DNA of 64,000 bases from Ischnura elegans (lineage: Eukaryota; Arthropoda; Insecta; Odonata; Coenagrionidae), in the NCBI RefSeq assembly GCF_921293095.1, contig NC_060251.1, positions 100,426,566 through 100,490,565 of the forward strand, written 5' to 3'. Shown in pieces: positions 10,777 through 19,890 of this stretch (within the stretch, counting starts at the first letter, position 1; each line of letters starts with the position of its first letter). The notes under the pieces were generated by a model that made no database searches, was not told the DNA's origin, and saw only the letters and a list, made by a program, of their open reading frames with translations. The position numbers were made by a program, and so were the translations under genes.

Positions 10777-11162
10777 ATAAACATTGGGAAGGGCCATATG
10801 AAATCTTAGAGCAAACCAGTCCGGTGAACTATAGAATTAAAAGTGTACAAGGGTATAAAGGCAATCAAATAGTGCATGTGAATCGTTTAAAACAGTGCAA
10901 AATAAGTGATGCCCCTCGTGCCCCCGCTTCCCCTCCCGTACCAGCCGAAGAAAAAGTGAAAGGACGACGACGGAGGAGGCAAGAGCCCTCCCCTCCCCTC
11001 CCGCCATATTGTGTCGTCCCAGGTGTCGAGTGGGACACGGGTCCCCCTTCAAGACCTCCCCCTCCCTCACTACCCACCCTCTCTCCCCCGCCACATCGGT
11101 ACCCCCCTCCGCAGCCGAGGACCGGTCGAGCTGACGAGGGAAGTGTAAACAAAGAGGGGTGA
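10728..11162 (+). pseudogene. pol: Pol, third segment: integrase C-terminal GPY/F-like domain and proline-rich tail
   Basis: Resumes pol after the second frameshift (between about 10680 and 10712). It carries 'GPYEILEQTSPVNYRI' and 'VHVNRLKQC', the GPY/F-type module at the integrase C-terminus of Gypsy elements, which contacts DNA. A tail of about 90 residues very rich in Pro, Arg and Ser follows, ending in TGA at 11160-11162. The apparent start at 10728 is not a real start; the segment only makes sense joined to the integrase. Confidence 0.85.
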
Positions 11163-11606
11163 CGAAACGCGGGATGGCCGCGCGGAACTAATGGTGAAAG
11201 ATTTTCGGTTGTTTTAGTGTGGGATTTAAACGATTTTCAAGTGGATGGTGATTCATTTGCAACTCCAATTCGTTTTTTTTTGCTGCTTTTATTTTTATTT
11301 TTTCTTCCCAAGTTATACATACAACAGACATGAGGATTAGGACAATATAATAGTTAAAAAAAAAATGATGCTGGCTTCGGCCGGTCATCACACAATTTGG
11401 AATGAGGACGCCCGTTGCATAGAAATGGTGACGACGTTCCGTTTTCTCATAGTAATAACCTGCCTCCCAGCTCCTATTGTAAAATCTCAGCGACTTTTAG
11501 CTCCCCAAGCATACGCTCCTGTGTCCCGCCACATATTGACCCATGCCTTACTAATTTATGTCTTTCTTTTAAAAAGAAAATTACAACACACCGAAGGACA
11601 AGAAAG

Positions 11607-13484
11607 ATGGCTCTTTGGTGGATTCTGATGACAATGCTCTGCTACACGACTAACGGGGAAACTAGGAACACGACGGAATTCGTGGGAAGAGGGGTAGCGT
11701 TCCTTGAGGAGGGCAGCTTCTTGTTAGCAGGGGAATGCTGGGCCTTTGCATTCGATGTAGACATCGAACATTATTTACAAACGACGAACCACTTGATGAC
11801 GGAAGTTCAGCACGTCTTAAGCGAAGGACAAAAGGTGGGTACACCAAGCGGTGGTAATCGGACCGCGCTGACGGAAGACTTCCAACAGATAATTCAGAAA
11901 ATCATTGAAACGGAGGGAAAGCAACTAGAAACGGAAGTCTCCAACATTTTACTGAGTCTGTGGAGTTTTGAAAAAACTCTACAGAGGGAAAAGAGGGGAT
12001 TAATCAATATCGGAGGTGAAGCATTAAAATTTCTGTTTGGAACCCTCACGGAAGAGGACCTGACCTCAATAGAAAAAGAAATAGTGACAGTAAGGACCGC
12101 CACCCAAAAGAGTGTACACCTGATAAAGTTGCAGGCGACTATTATCAATTCAACGTATGCTCTGGCTAGAAGGAACGAACTAGTCGTCGCGCGGATTAGT
12201 AACGTTACTTCACGGTTGGCGGCCGAACTAGCCCTTATGAATTTAGAATTAGGCGAAGGCCTCCGTGTCTTATCTCATAGGATATCCATAACCCTATCCA
12301 TTTCCGCAGGACTACGGCGATTAGAGACCGTATTAATGGAATTGAAAACAGAAATAAACTCTTTTGCGCAAGCGTGGGAGGGGACAATACACAATCGCCT
12401 GAGCCCATACTTCATTCCCCCCTTTCAATTACTAGAAGCTTTAAAACAAGTTCAAACTAGGTTGTCCCCAGGCATTCGCTTTCCTTTCTCCCTCACGCCT
12501 GCGGACATTTATTCATACTATGCGACGGCTCGAGTCACGTACGCCGTCCTCAATCAAAAGATAAGAGTAGTTGCTGAGATCCCGCTACAATCACGGAATC
12601 AGCTGTTCAAGTTATATCGAGTGGTGGCTTTACCGGTTAAAATACCTAATGTAAACGCATCTTTAACTATCACTCCCGAAGCCCCTTTCTTGGCAGTTTC
12701 TGAAAATCACCTCCGACATATGTTATTAGATGAACATGACATTAACAGTTGCACGTCCGGGCCGATGACGATCTGCCCGCCGAGACGGCAAGTGACCGAG
12801 TTCCCGTATACTAACTGCTTATACGCCATTTTTATGGGAGCTGACAAAACGGTACAATGTGACACAAGACTAATCCCCCACCCCAGAGCATTGTTCCACA
12901 GAACCAAGTCCACCAACCGTTGGGTATACAGCGTCCCGCGGAGGAGCCGCTTCCTCCAGAGATGCCCCGAGAGCGAGGAGGCCTTAAACGTCACAGAAGA
13001 CTTCCTCAGCGACACCGGGGTGGTGGACCTGCGACCCGGATGTTCCGGCTACAGCGAGGGACAGGTGCTGACCCCCTTCTTCCACCGGAGCTTGGCCCTC
13101 ACCACCCGACGGAGGGATATCTACATGCCGGAGATGAAGGACATCTTGCAAGGCCCACTACATCACTATATCAACAATCCATCGGCAGAGAAACAACGGA
13201 GGCTGGAGAACCTCGTCCAACAGTCTCGTCGCATCTTCGGGAGCCAGGGAGGTATTCCGGTGGAGCACGTACACGAGATGCTCCAAGAAGCGGAGGCCCT
13301 AGAAGAAACGTCATGGGTACCATCTGTGCCCACCATCTCCTATCTTGGCCTGATCCTTACTATAGGGGCCGCCATATGCGCAACGGGGGTCGCGATCTTT
13401 CGCCGGTTCCGGAAGCGGTCGATTCAACCCCCACCTACACCATCGGCACCGGAGGAGATGGAGATGCTACGAGCTCCGCAGTAA
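11607..13484 (+). CDS. env: Envelope glycoprotein, errantivirus/baculovirus F-protein type
   Basis: The frame is open from 11415, but I choose the ATG at 11607 because it starts a hydrophobic signal peptide (MALWWILMTMLCYTTNG). This gives about 625 residues. A furin-type site REKR at residues 127-130 is followed at once by a fusion-peptide-like stretch (GLINIGGEALKFLFGT), the hallmark arrangement of baculovirus F and errantivirus Env. Several N-x-S/T sites are present. A single membrane segment lies at about residues 577-599 (LGLILTIGAAICATGVAIF), with a short basic then Pro/Glu-rich cytoplasmic tail. It would be made from a spliced subgenomic mRNA; a pyrimidine-rich tract ending in AG near 11576 is a candidate acceptor. 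No lesion is seen in the frame. Function (membrane fusion, cell entry) is by family. Confidence 0.88.
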   Translation: MALWWILMTMLCYTTNGETRNTTEFVGRGVAFLEEGSFLLAGECWAFAFDVDIEHYLQTTNHLMTEVQHVLSEGQKVGTPSGGNRTALTEDFQQIIQKIIETEGKQLETEVSNILLSLWSFEKTLQREKRGLINIGGEALKFLFGTLTEEDLTSIEKEIVTVRTATQKSVHLIKLQATIINSTYALARRNELVVARISNVTSRLAAELALMNLELGEGLRVLSHRISITLSISAGLRRLETVLMELKTEINSFAQAWEGTIHNRLSPYFIPPFQLLEALKQVQTRLSPGIRFPFSLTPADIYSYYATARVTYAVLNQKIRVVAEIPLQSRNQLFKLYRVVALPVKIPNVNASLTITPEAPFLAVSENHLRHMLLDEHDINSCTSGPMTICPPRRQVTEFPYTNCLYAIFMGADKTVQCDTRLIPHPRALFHRTKSTNRWVYSVPRRSRFLQRCPESEEALNVTEDFLSDTGVVDLRPGCSGYSEGQVLTPFFHRSLALTTRRRDIYMPEMKDILQGPLHHYINNPSAEKQRRLENLVQQSRRIFGSQGGIPVEHVHEMLQEAEALEETSWVPSVPTISYLGLILTIGAAICATGVAIFRRFRKRSIQPPPTPSAPEEMEMLRAPQ

Positions 13485-13626
13485 AAAAAAAAAAAATTGT
13501 TTTTTTTCTTTTCTCTCTTGTACAAAAACTTTACAAGCATTGTATTATAAGAATAAAGAGGAAATGGCGGTTAACTGGAGGGTGGCACACACACGAGAAG
13601 CATTAAAAAAAAACGGATTAAAATGT

Positions 13627-13652
13627 GAGCAGTCTCGTCATAGAGACTGCTC
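13627..13652. other. Perfect 10-bp hairpin upstream of the polypurine tract
   Basis: gagcagtctc pairs with gagactgctc around a 6-base loop. It lies between env and the 3' LTR. AATAAA occurs about 80 bases upstream (13551-13557). Role unknown. Confidence 0.6.
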
Positions 13653-13660
13653 AATTTAGA

Positions 13661-13675
13661 GACAGCGGGGAGTGG
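13661..13675 (+). other. Polypurine tract
   Basis: gacagcggggagtgg directly abuts the 3' LTR, the position of the plus-strand primer in LTR elements. It is shorter and less pure than many. Confidence 0.6.
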
Positions 13676-14384
13676 TGTGATGACCGGAAATTTGAGCGCA
13701 AGGTATTTGCGGCAAATTCGGTTACGAAAGTGTTTACTCCCTCGCTAACAGGTGACTAGGCGCGCAAGGCGAGGCGGAAGTAGAGGACGACTCGAGGCCA
13801 AGAAAGTGAAAGGCTAAATACGACACACAAAAATACTCTTAGAGAGGACGGGAAGATGCAACGCCATGGAGTTGTCGTAACAAACACTCCACTTCCTAGA
13901 GCCCCATATAGTCCTATAGGTCAACTGGGGGGGGATATGACCTAGGGGGCCAAGATTTTGAATATAAAAACCCTCAAAATCTGAAGGAAGTCAGTTGGTG
14001 TTGGGGAGTGACAACCGGGGTGTGTACCACGAGCGGTCGTCAGGTGGCCCAGCAGAGATCTCCCGTCTTCTCCGTGCCGTGTTAAGCTACACTGTCGGCA
14101 AACAGTACTTTCCTGCTCACCCGCGGACATCCTAGGGAAGAGCGAGAATAGCCCCTCGAGAGTCACAGCCTTGCCGAGCGCCCGACTTCTATCCGCCTCG
14201 CCGCGACCTTCACCTGTTTAAAGCCGTACGCTTCTCGGGAGACCCAAAGGTAAAGGGCCTTTTCCTATTTATAAAAACTACAGCTTGAATCAATTCATTG
14301 CTTACGGCACCCAAAGGCAAGGACCCACACGGCGAAGCCGAGTTCGATCCCCGTCGCACAAAAGAGCACGGGGCGGACGCTACA
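13676..14384 (+). repeat. 3' LTR
   Basis: 709 bp, same ends and length as the 5' LTR, with one base difference that I can see (13702). Confidence 0.95.
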
Positions 14385-14388
14385 CCGT

Positions 14389-14748
14389 AGCCCCCTGCTC
14401 ATGAAATTGAACCCAATGAACCAGTTCGGTGGGGGCCAGATTTGCGCGAAGATGAGCGAAATATGTGAGAAAACTCTGGAAAAATACATTTTTCAATAAA
14501 AAGATTCCAACAAGAAGTTTGTATTTTTTTTCGTAGAACACGATCCTGCAATAAAAAATATGGGTTTCTATTTAAGAAATGGAAGTTACCCCCTCTTTGA
14601 CCTTGAAAATCGACTTCAAGGTCATTTTCAAAGTCACCATCGTATGTCCCCCTCTAAACCCTATAACTTTTGTCTGAAACATTTTTTCTCATTTTGCTTA
14701 GATTTCGAGATATTCGGGGTGGGAACTTAAAATGGGACACCCTGTATA
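14389..14748 (-). repeat. Right inverted arm of the foldback element, outer part
   Basis: Complement of 3232-3592. It joins 5202 without loss once the provirus and one CCGT copy are removed. Confidence 0.88.
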
Positions 14749-14815
14749 ACAATTGAAGCATGATCAACCGCGTCAATGGTTACGAATATTTGACGTGATA
14801 AAATTCATTAATTTT
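14749..14815 (+). repeat. Interspersed repeat E, right part
   Basis: Continues the copy begun at 2967; aligns with about 19825-19890 (gaagcatga, tggt.acga, tttga..tgataaaa). Confidence 0.5.
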
Positions 14816-15434
14816 TATTTTTCACTTTAAAACATTTAAAAAGGTTATTTAAAGAAATGAAGCACATTTCGTTCTCATGATAATATTAATATATGCTCTA
14901 CTTCATTGACATAATACCAGTGATGCAAGGTAAAAAAGTAAAAATATCTGAATTTTTGAATTACTGCTAACGATTATATATTCAGTAATTTTTGCCTGTA
15001 ACCGATACTTTTTTAAAAAGTAATTTTTACTTATAATCTTCTCCAAAGCTCAAGCAAGCAATAGTTACATTTTCGTGATCACGAAAGGGAAAGTTTGAAT
15101 TCCAGACACACTTACAGAAAGGCACTTCTTGCTACATTAACTTCATCCACAGGTGTAAATGTTTGGTGTAACACATTCATTTCTGTCTAAAGAGCCTAAA
15201 TATAACCTTTTAGCCATTATTTTATCCAATGGTATATCAAAAAATGTAAATGCTGGTTTGCATGTCAGAACTTCGTGTTTGAGAAAATATTTGCACAGAC
15301 TGCATTACGTACAAAAGCAAAATTACAAGTAACTGCACTCCTAATGTAATGTAATCCTACTGATGACTTTTTCTAAGAGTAATTGTAAATTTAATAGATA
15401 ACAAATTTTTCCTCGTAATCGCAATTGAGCTCTA
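14816..15434. other. Unannotated AT-rich DNA
   Basis: No recognisable gene or repeat. Confidence 0.4.
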
Positions 15435-15806
15435 TTGAATTTTTTCCTTACTATTTCCATCACTGCTGATAACCCGAAGCCTGATAAGTTGGAGACTCGG
15501 AGGCTGCGCGCTAGGCTTAGATTTCTTGAACAATTGAGAATGGATATCTTTAAGAGCGACACAGAGAACATAATATTAGAGTCACACTATATTTCCAGGT
15601 CCGATAGAAGCGATAAATTAAGAGAGATGTTTTGCCGAACGGATAGATATGGGAATTCGTTTTCCCCCCATAAAGGACTTTAATAAACGGTAATCCCAAC
15701 CTCGTTAGATCACTTCATTTTTTTTAGTGGTAAACGGCTGGTGTCCTAACACCCCCTGCCACACGCCTTTTAGGAGGCTTGCGGGGCACTATGTAGATGT
15801 AGATGA
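15435..15806 (+). mobile_element. LINE 3' end (CR1/Jockey-like), truncated
   Basis: The open frame 15435-15683 ends with the C-terminal reverse-transcriptase tail typical of Jockey-superfamily LINEs: 'LETRRLRARLRFLEQLR', then 'HYISRSDRSDKLREMFCRTDRYGNSFSP', where the family usually continues SFFPRTI..WN. A short 3' UTR follows ('acaccccctgcca' and 'ggcttgcggggcacta'), ending in a (tgtaga)n tail at about 15792-15806. The same family recurs on the minus strand at 35985-36240, and its 3' tail at 62885-62966. It abuts the left end of the THAP transposon. Confidence 0.7.
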
Positions 15807-16212
15807 ACCCACATACCATGGGATTGTCTCGCAATGGGGTGTTTGCATAAAAATTTTTTGCGCTTAAATATTTCTTCATCGTGTAGTGGAAAGGAAGTAG
15901 ATGAAGAAAATATAGGTTTTAATGCAGTAAAATGGAGAAATATATTATTAAATGAATAATAAAATCGCTAAAATGCCAAGTAAATCAGCGGGAGAAGATA
16001 CGGTTGGTGACGTCACTTGCCGTATGAGGCCTCATTGCGACTGGGAAAATTGTCGAAAACATGGCATTAGAGGTAAATTTTTATAAAGGAAATACAAATA
16101 ATCTACCAGAAGTAGATGTATTTATGGTGGCGGAGTATTTGAAGGAAAATGAGTGCTTCAGCATTCCGGAAGTTAGAGGAACGAAGGCACTTTGGTAAGT
16201 TAGCTGATGATT

Positions 16213-16949
16213 TCATCTCCATAGAACAATGAAAGGTATGGGAAGCTGCCTTTTTATAGTCGCCCTATCAGGCCAATAGATCAATTCCTTCAATGTGTGT
16301 GCCAGGATTGGCACAGCTCTGTTAAAAATTTTACATGCATGGCCACATGATATGCAAAATTGATCCGCGATCCTTTCAAAAGAATCATTTACCTTGATTT
16401 TCATGAGAGTAAATACATTGTCTCTCTGGCCAAGTTTAGTGTATTTCATTATCAAAGACATTGCATGAGGAAACCACTCATCTGGCACGCCAATATACAT
16501 TTTGGATTTCCTATTTACACAAGAGAGAATTGCATCAGGGTCCTGAAATTCATGAGCAGACTCATCACTCTCACATGAGCATGGCTCATATTCACTCACA
16601 CTGCCATTTTCCACACCCTCAGTTGTTGTGACAGACTCCAATTCCTCTTCATCCACAGCCCCACCTATTCTCTTCAGTGGAGATGTCGACACATCTCTCT
16701 GTAACTTGATGGGTGATGTGGCAATGTTAAGTACTTCCTTTTTTGTCATATTGCAATTAATACCCTTACTCCTGTGAGAAAGAGAAGTTTGGACACTAGC
16801 ATCACTAAATGTCTTAGTAAGAGTCAATGGCTCATAGTTGGATGCAGCATTTCCACCCTCATGAGCTTCAGAGCAGTCTAGTTCTATGTCCACTGACTCC
16901 TCATCCAAGTCATGACTGGTTATATGGGGAGGGATATGTTTATCAACCT
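16213..16949 (-). pseudogene. Exon 3: acidic linker and transposase helix-turn-helix (HTH_Tnp_4-like)
   Basis: Acceptor cttttcttttag, then about 245 open codons. The first ~130 residues are acidic and Ser/Thr-rich with no domain I know. The last ~75 residues ('DNVFTLMKIKVNDSFERIADQF', 'ACKIFNRAVPILAHTLKELI', 'WPDRATIKRQLP') match the helix-turn-helix plus first residues of DDE_Tnp_4 transposases. The frame stops 10 codons later at 16213 and no DDE motifs follow, so the catalytic domain is deleted. Confidence 0.72.
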
Positions 16950-17358
16950 AAAAGAAAAGCATATATTTTATGAGTTGCATAATTCAGGCAATAATTTGCA
17001 AGTAACTGACATACGTTTAACGAGACCCTTATCTCCATAGTACCAAGTTGATTTTTTTTTTAATTTGAGTACCTGAGCAGCACCAAACTCTTCACTTCAA
17101 ATTTTCAATAATCACTTGAGCTTATATGAAAATATTCAAACTCCTACTGGGCATATAAGTATAGAATTAAATATATGACTAACAACATTTTATTTCACTT
17201 TCAAGCTTATTATTTTGCCCATTTTATTTCAGATATGATGGGGTTAGAATCCAAGTATAGTCAATAGTTAGAAGCCAAGAGTATGGATGCCACATTTTAA
17301 TATGAAGTATTTTTCAGAAATATTAACTGCTCTGTTGTTATTAGGCTTCAATGTTGCA

Positions 17359-17523
17359 CAGGGGCGGATCCAGGATTTTGTTCAGGGGGGGCACAAGGAT
17401 ACCTCGTCATACAAAACGAACGAAATGATAATGGGACCGTATTAAAAATCTAGCACATTTTTAAGGGTCTGGGGGGGGCACGTGCCCCTGTGCCCCCCCC
17501 CCCCCCCCCTGGATCCGCCTATG
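17359..17523. mobile_element. hAT-like MITE ('cggatccagg' family), 165 bp
   Basis: Ends CAGGGGCGGATCCAGG and CCTGGATCCGCCTATG are near-perfect inverted repeats, flanked by 8-base sequences ATGTTGCA and ATGTGGCA (7 of 8 match), a hAT-type target duplication. The interior is G/C-homopolymer rich. Related ends occur at 35966 and at 45646-45899. It sits in an intron of the THAP transposon. Confidence 0.75.
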
Positions 17524-17792
17524 ATGTGGCAGCATATCATATATTAGTCAGTCTATACCTGTAGAACACATTTATGTCTCTGTAACTGTTTCTATTTAGT
17601 GATTATCATTTATTTTATTCATTAATTAAAATATTAATTTATTTAAAGGGCAAATATAAACAATACAGTCTACACTTAAAGTAGGTACCTATAAGGAGTT
17701 CCCATAATAAGACTGTAATATTCATCAATTCACATTGAGGCTACAAATATCTTTAGAACCAGCCTAGGGAGGGCAGCATATGTATAACTTAC

Positions 17793-17975
17793 ACTCAGTG
17801 CGTCTTCTATTAATCTCTGCTGAGTCCTCTTCATGGGTAATTTTCAGGTGGTTGACGTAAATGCTCTCTGCCGATCTTCCAGGCAGCCAAATACGTGGGG
17901 AAAAGCACATTTTTTCAATAGCTTATGACCTCCTACCATTTTTCACCTCATGAAATTTTCCATGTCGTCCTCCAT
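17793..17975 (-). pseudogene. Exon 2: THAP C-terminal extension/linker, with two in-frame TGA codons
   Basis: Acceptor ...ttttcatag and donor AGT|GTAAGT frame 183 bases that keep phase 0 with exons 1 and 3. The reading MEDDMENFMR, then KMVGGHKLLKK and 'FPHVFGC', matches the segment that follows THAP domains in related proteins, but TGA codons interrupt it after residue 10 and near residue 50. Frame conservation on both sides argues for a once-functional exon now decayed. Confidence 0.65.
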
Positions 17976-18271
17976 CTATGAAAAAAAGCATTAGGTATAT
18001 ATTTTTAACTGTACATACCAAAATCATAGCTCAAACAGTTTACTTATGATCTACTAGATGCTTCTTCCAAGGTTTTCTTCGTCAACAATTTACATCCTTT
18101 GAATTGCAGTTTTTTGGAAGCATCTATTTTCCATTTCATTACGTTGGCTATTTTGTACGATTAATGGATTCATTCAGCAGATGTTAAAGGCTCTTCATCA
18201 TGAATAATTTACGTGTCATATACATACATTAGCATCTATTCAATAAGCGTCAGTAATAAATATTAAAATAC

Positions 18272-18454
18272 CTTAAAATGGTCCTCGCAGCAATAAAGGG
18301 TTGATTTCAGAGAGACATTGAAGTCCCTTCTTGCAGCTCTAAACCATTTCTTCCTCCGTTCTTCTTCCTTCGGAACCGCGAAAAGCACTTTGCTAGGGTT
18401 CCTGCTGCTTGTATTTGTACACTCTGGTACAAAACACCATTTATATGCCGACAT
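18272..18454 (-). pseudogene. Exon 1: THAP DNA-binding domain
   Basis: 61 codons from an ATG at 18454. It has the C2CH signature of THAP domains: Cys in 'CFVPECTN' at the start, a spacing of about 45, then 'CCEDHF', with 'LFAVPKEEERRKKWFRAARR' between. THAP domains bind transposon ends or promoter DNA through zinc. The exon ends in AAG|GTATTT (donor complement at 18270-18271), in phase 0. A CRE-like palindrome (gtgacgtcac) lies about 95 bases upstream. Confidence 0.8.
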
Positions 18455-18929
18455 TGCGCACAGTTTATCTCTGACTTTCGTTCAAGAGAGCGCGTAACCA
18501 TTAACTCCAGCATAACCGTACGGCAAGTACTCGAAGTTAAGGGCACGTGACGTCACAGGCGGCCATGTTCATTTTTCTTGTTTTCGCGGACGTTCAAACC
18601 GGGTAATTTTTTACGCAGCCAGAAATGGCCAAAATTGCCCTAAATTTAAGTTTAAATAGCATTTCCGTATCTAGGATGAAGTGAAGTTTCCGCATATATC
18701 GCTAAAAAAATCCATGCAAACACCCCATTGCGGGGACTCTATATTGGCACCTAGACTCACCTTTCATCCCACCTTTCAAATTTACCCATTAAGGATCTGC
18801 TGGGCTTTAGCAAGGACAACGGTCTCAATGGGCGATAATTAATTAATGGGTGGTGGCTCATTAAATGTACCCTTAGTTCTAAGCATTGCATAAAAAAAAC
18901 AATTTCTCACGCAAGCTCTTGCGGTTATT

Positions 18930-19275
18930 GATTGATCGGTCTTGACCGATCGCGATCTTTTGTGTCATCGAGATCACTTCGACGAATGCAACAATCTTCC
19001 AGACCATTCTCGACCGAAGTCCTTCCTCGTTCATTCGCGACCGAAGTCGGTAGACGGTCACTCGCGACCGATTCATATCGTGATATTTAAATCGGTCTTG
19101 AGCGATCATACAGCTTCATAGGTCATCATAGACATCGGTCGCGAATGATATCGGTCGTGATTGGCATCGGTAACTATTGACATAGATAGGGACCGACATC
19201 GGTCGTAATTGACATAAGTAGTCACCGACGATTGGTCGTTCGCGATTGAATCATTCATGTGAATGGTAAACGGTG
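18930..19275. repeat. Degenerate tandem field of 'atcggtcgcgaatga'-like motifs
   Basis: Many diverged copies of a 10-16 base unit containing cggtc/gaccg on both strands, with irregular spacing. Looks like an old minisatellite or the inside of an uncharacterised MITE. Confidence 0.6.
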
Positions 19276-19325
19276 ATCGACATCATTGAAAGGACCAACT
19301 CCGCACATAACTACTTGTCACTATG

Positions 19326-19617
19326 CAGTGGCGCAGCGAGGGGGGGGGGATAAAACCCCCCCAGAGCTCAGAGAAATTTTTAAGTTTAATCCATTTTACT
19401 TAATTAGACTGCTATTACTAATAGAATAGCGTGAGGCTTAATAAAATATCCCTTTGAAAGCCGCAAAACTCACCATTTTGAACCATTCACATTATAATTC
19501 CGCAATTTACTAATCTCGCACCTACCGCTTATCCTGGTGGGTATACCAAACCTCCACACACCCCGGTATTAGTAGCGCCTAAACCTCCCCCAGCCTTAAT
19601 TCCTGACTGCGCCCCTG
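19326..19617 (+). mobile_element. hAT-like MITE, 292 bp, copy 1
   Basis: Perfect 8-bp target duplication TCACTATG (19318-19325 and 19618-19625). Imperfect terminal repeats: CAGTGGCGCAGCGAGG against the complement CAGGGGCGCAGTCAGG. Homologous throughout, in inverted orientation, to 22295-22592. No coding capacity. Confidence 0.88.
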
Positions 19618-19655
19618 TCACTATGCACCGATTTAAGGATTCCCTCTCCAGTGAT

Positions 19656-19890
19656 TGTTAGCAGATCGATCTGCAAAAGAGAAAGGAAAAGAATATCATC
19701 CATTAAACGTCATTGTTTGGTCGAGTATGTGGCGAGATCGTTCTTTTCTGAACCCACATCGCTGAATTCCCGAAATTCCTCGGCATCAGAGGCCTCAGGA
19801 GAGGAATCAATCGCGTAACCAATGGAAGCATGACCTATCACGTCCATGGTAACGAAAATTTGATGCGATAAAAAGCGTCAAATTCTCCTT
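19656..19890 (+). repeat. Interspersed repeat E, uninterrupted copy
   Basis: Homologous to 2967-3110 plus 14749-14815, so it approximates the empty site of the foldback insertion. Class unknown. Confidence 0.55.

Larger units (their letters stand above)
5203..14384 (+). mobile_element. Gypsy/errantivirus-like LTR retrotransposon (endogenous retrovirus) with gag, broken pol and env
   Basis: The provirus is 9182 bp: two 709-bp LTRs starting TGTGATG and ending GCTACA, flanked by a 4-bp duplication CCGT (5199-5202 and 14385-14388). The order is 5' LTR, primer-binding site, leader, gag, pol (protease-RT-RNase H-integrase), env, polypurine tract, 3' LTR. This is the Ty3/Gypsy order with the third frame seen in insect errantiviruses. 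The LTRs differ by about one base (A at 5229 against G at 13702), so insertion is recent. Pol is nevertheless broken at three places, so this copy cannot supply its own enzymes; gag and env are open. Confidence 0.95.
3232..14748. mobile_element. DNA transposon with ~1 kb inverted arms (foldback-type), split by a Gypsy provirus
   Basis: The ends are a perfect inversion, TATACAGGGTGTCCCATT at 3232 and its complement ending at 14748. The left arm (3232-4228, 997 bp) is complementary to a right arm in two pieces: 4564-5202 and, past the provirus, 14389-14748. Without the provirus the element is about 2.33 kb with a 335-bp loop. The TA (or TATA) at both tips fits a TA target duplication as in Tc1/mariner-like elements, but I see no transposase, so the superfamily is inferred weakly. 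It lies inside repeat E, and the loop holds a BEL/Pao pol fragment. Confidence 0.85.
15830..18732 (-). mobile_element. THAP-domain DNA transposon, internally deleted
   Basis: Bounded by a 19-bp inverted repeat, cgcaatggggtgtttgcat at 15830-15848 and its complement at 18714-18732. On the minus strand, three exons of a transposase-like gene can be read (THAP domain, linker, helix-turn-helix), but the DDE catalytic region is missing between exon 3 and the left end. A hAT-like MITE has inserted in the second intron (17359-17523). THAP plus a DDE_Tnp_4-type N-terminus suggests a Harbinger/P-like lineage. No clear target duplication was found. Confidence 0.7.

Noticed and set aside
11415..11606. 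N-terminal extension of env before the ATG at 11607
   Set aside because: Polar, no signal peptide, and upstream of a strong signal-peptide start; probably leader or intron.
12920..13606. 228-codon open frame within env
   Set aside because: Shadow frame of the env 3' half; no domain, biased composition, and the env frame has a membrane anchor and natural stop.
17461..17510. Assembly artefact from long G/C homopolymers
   Set aside because: Homopolymer length may be wrong, but terminal repeats and target duplication show a real MITE.
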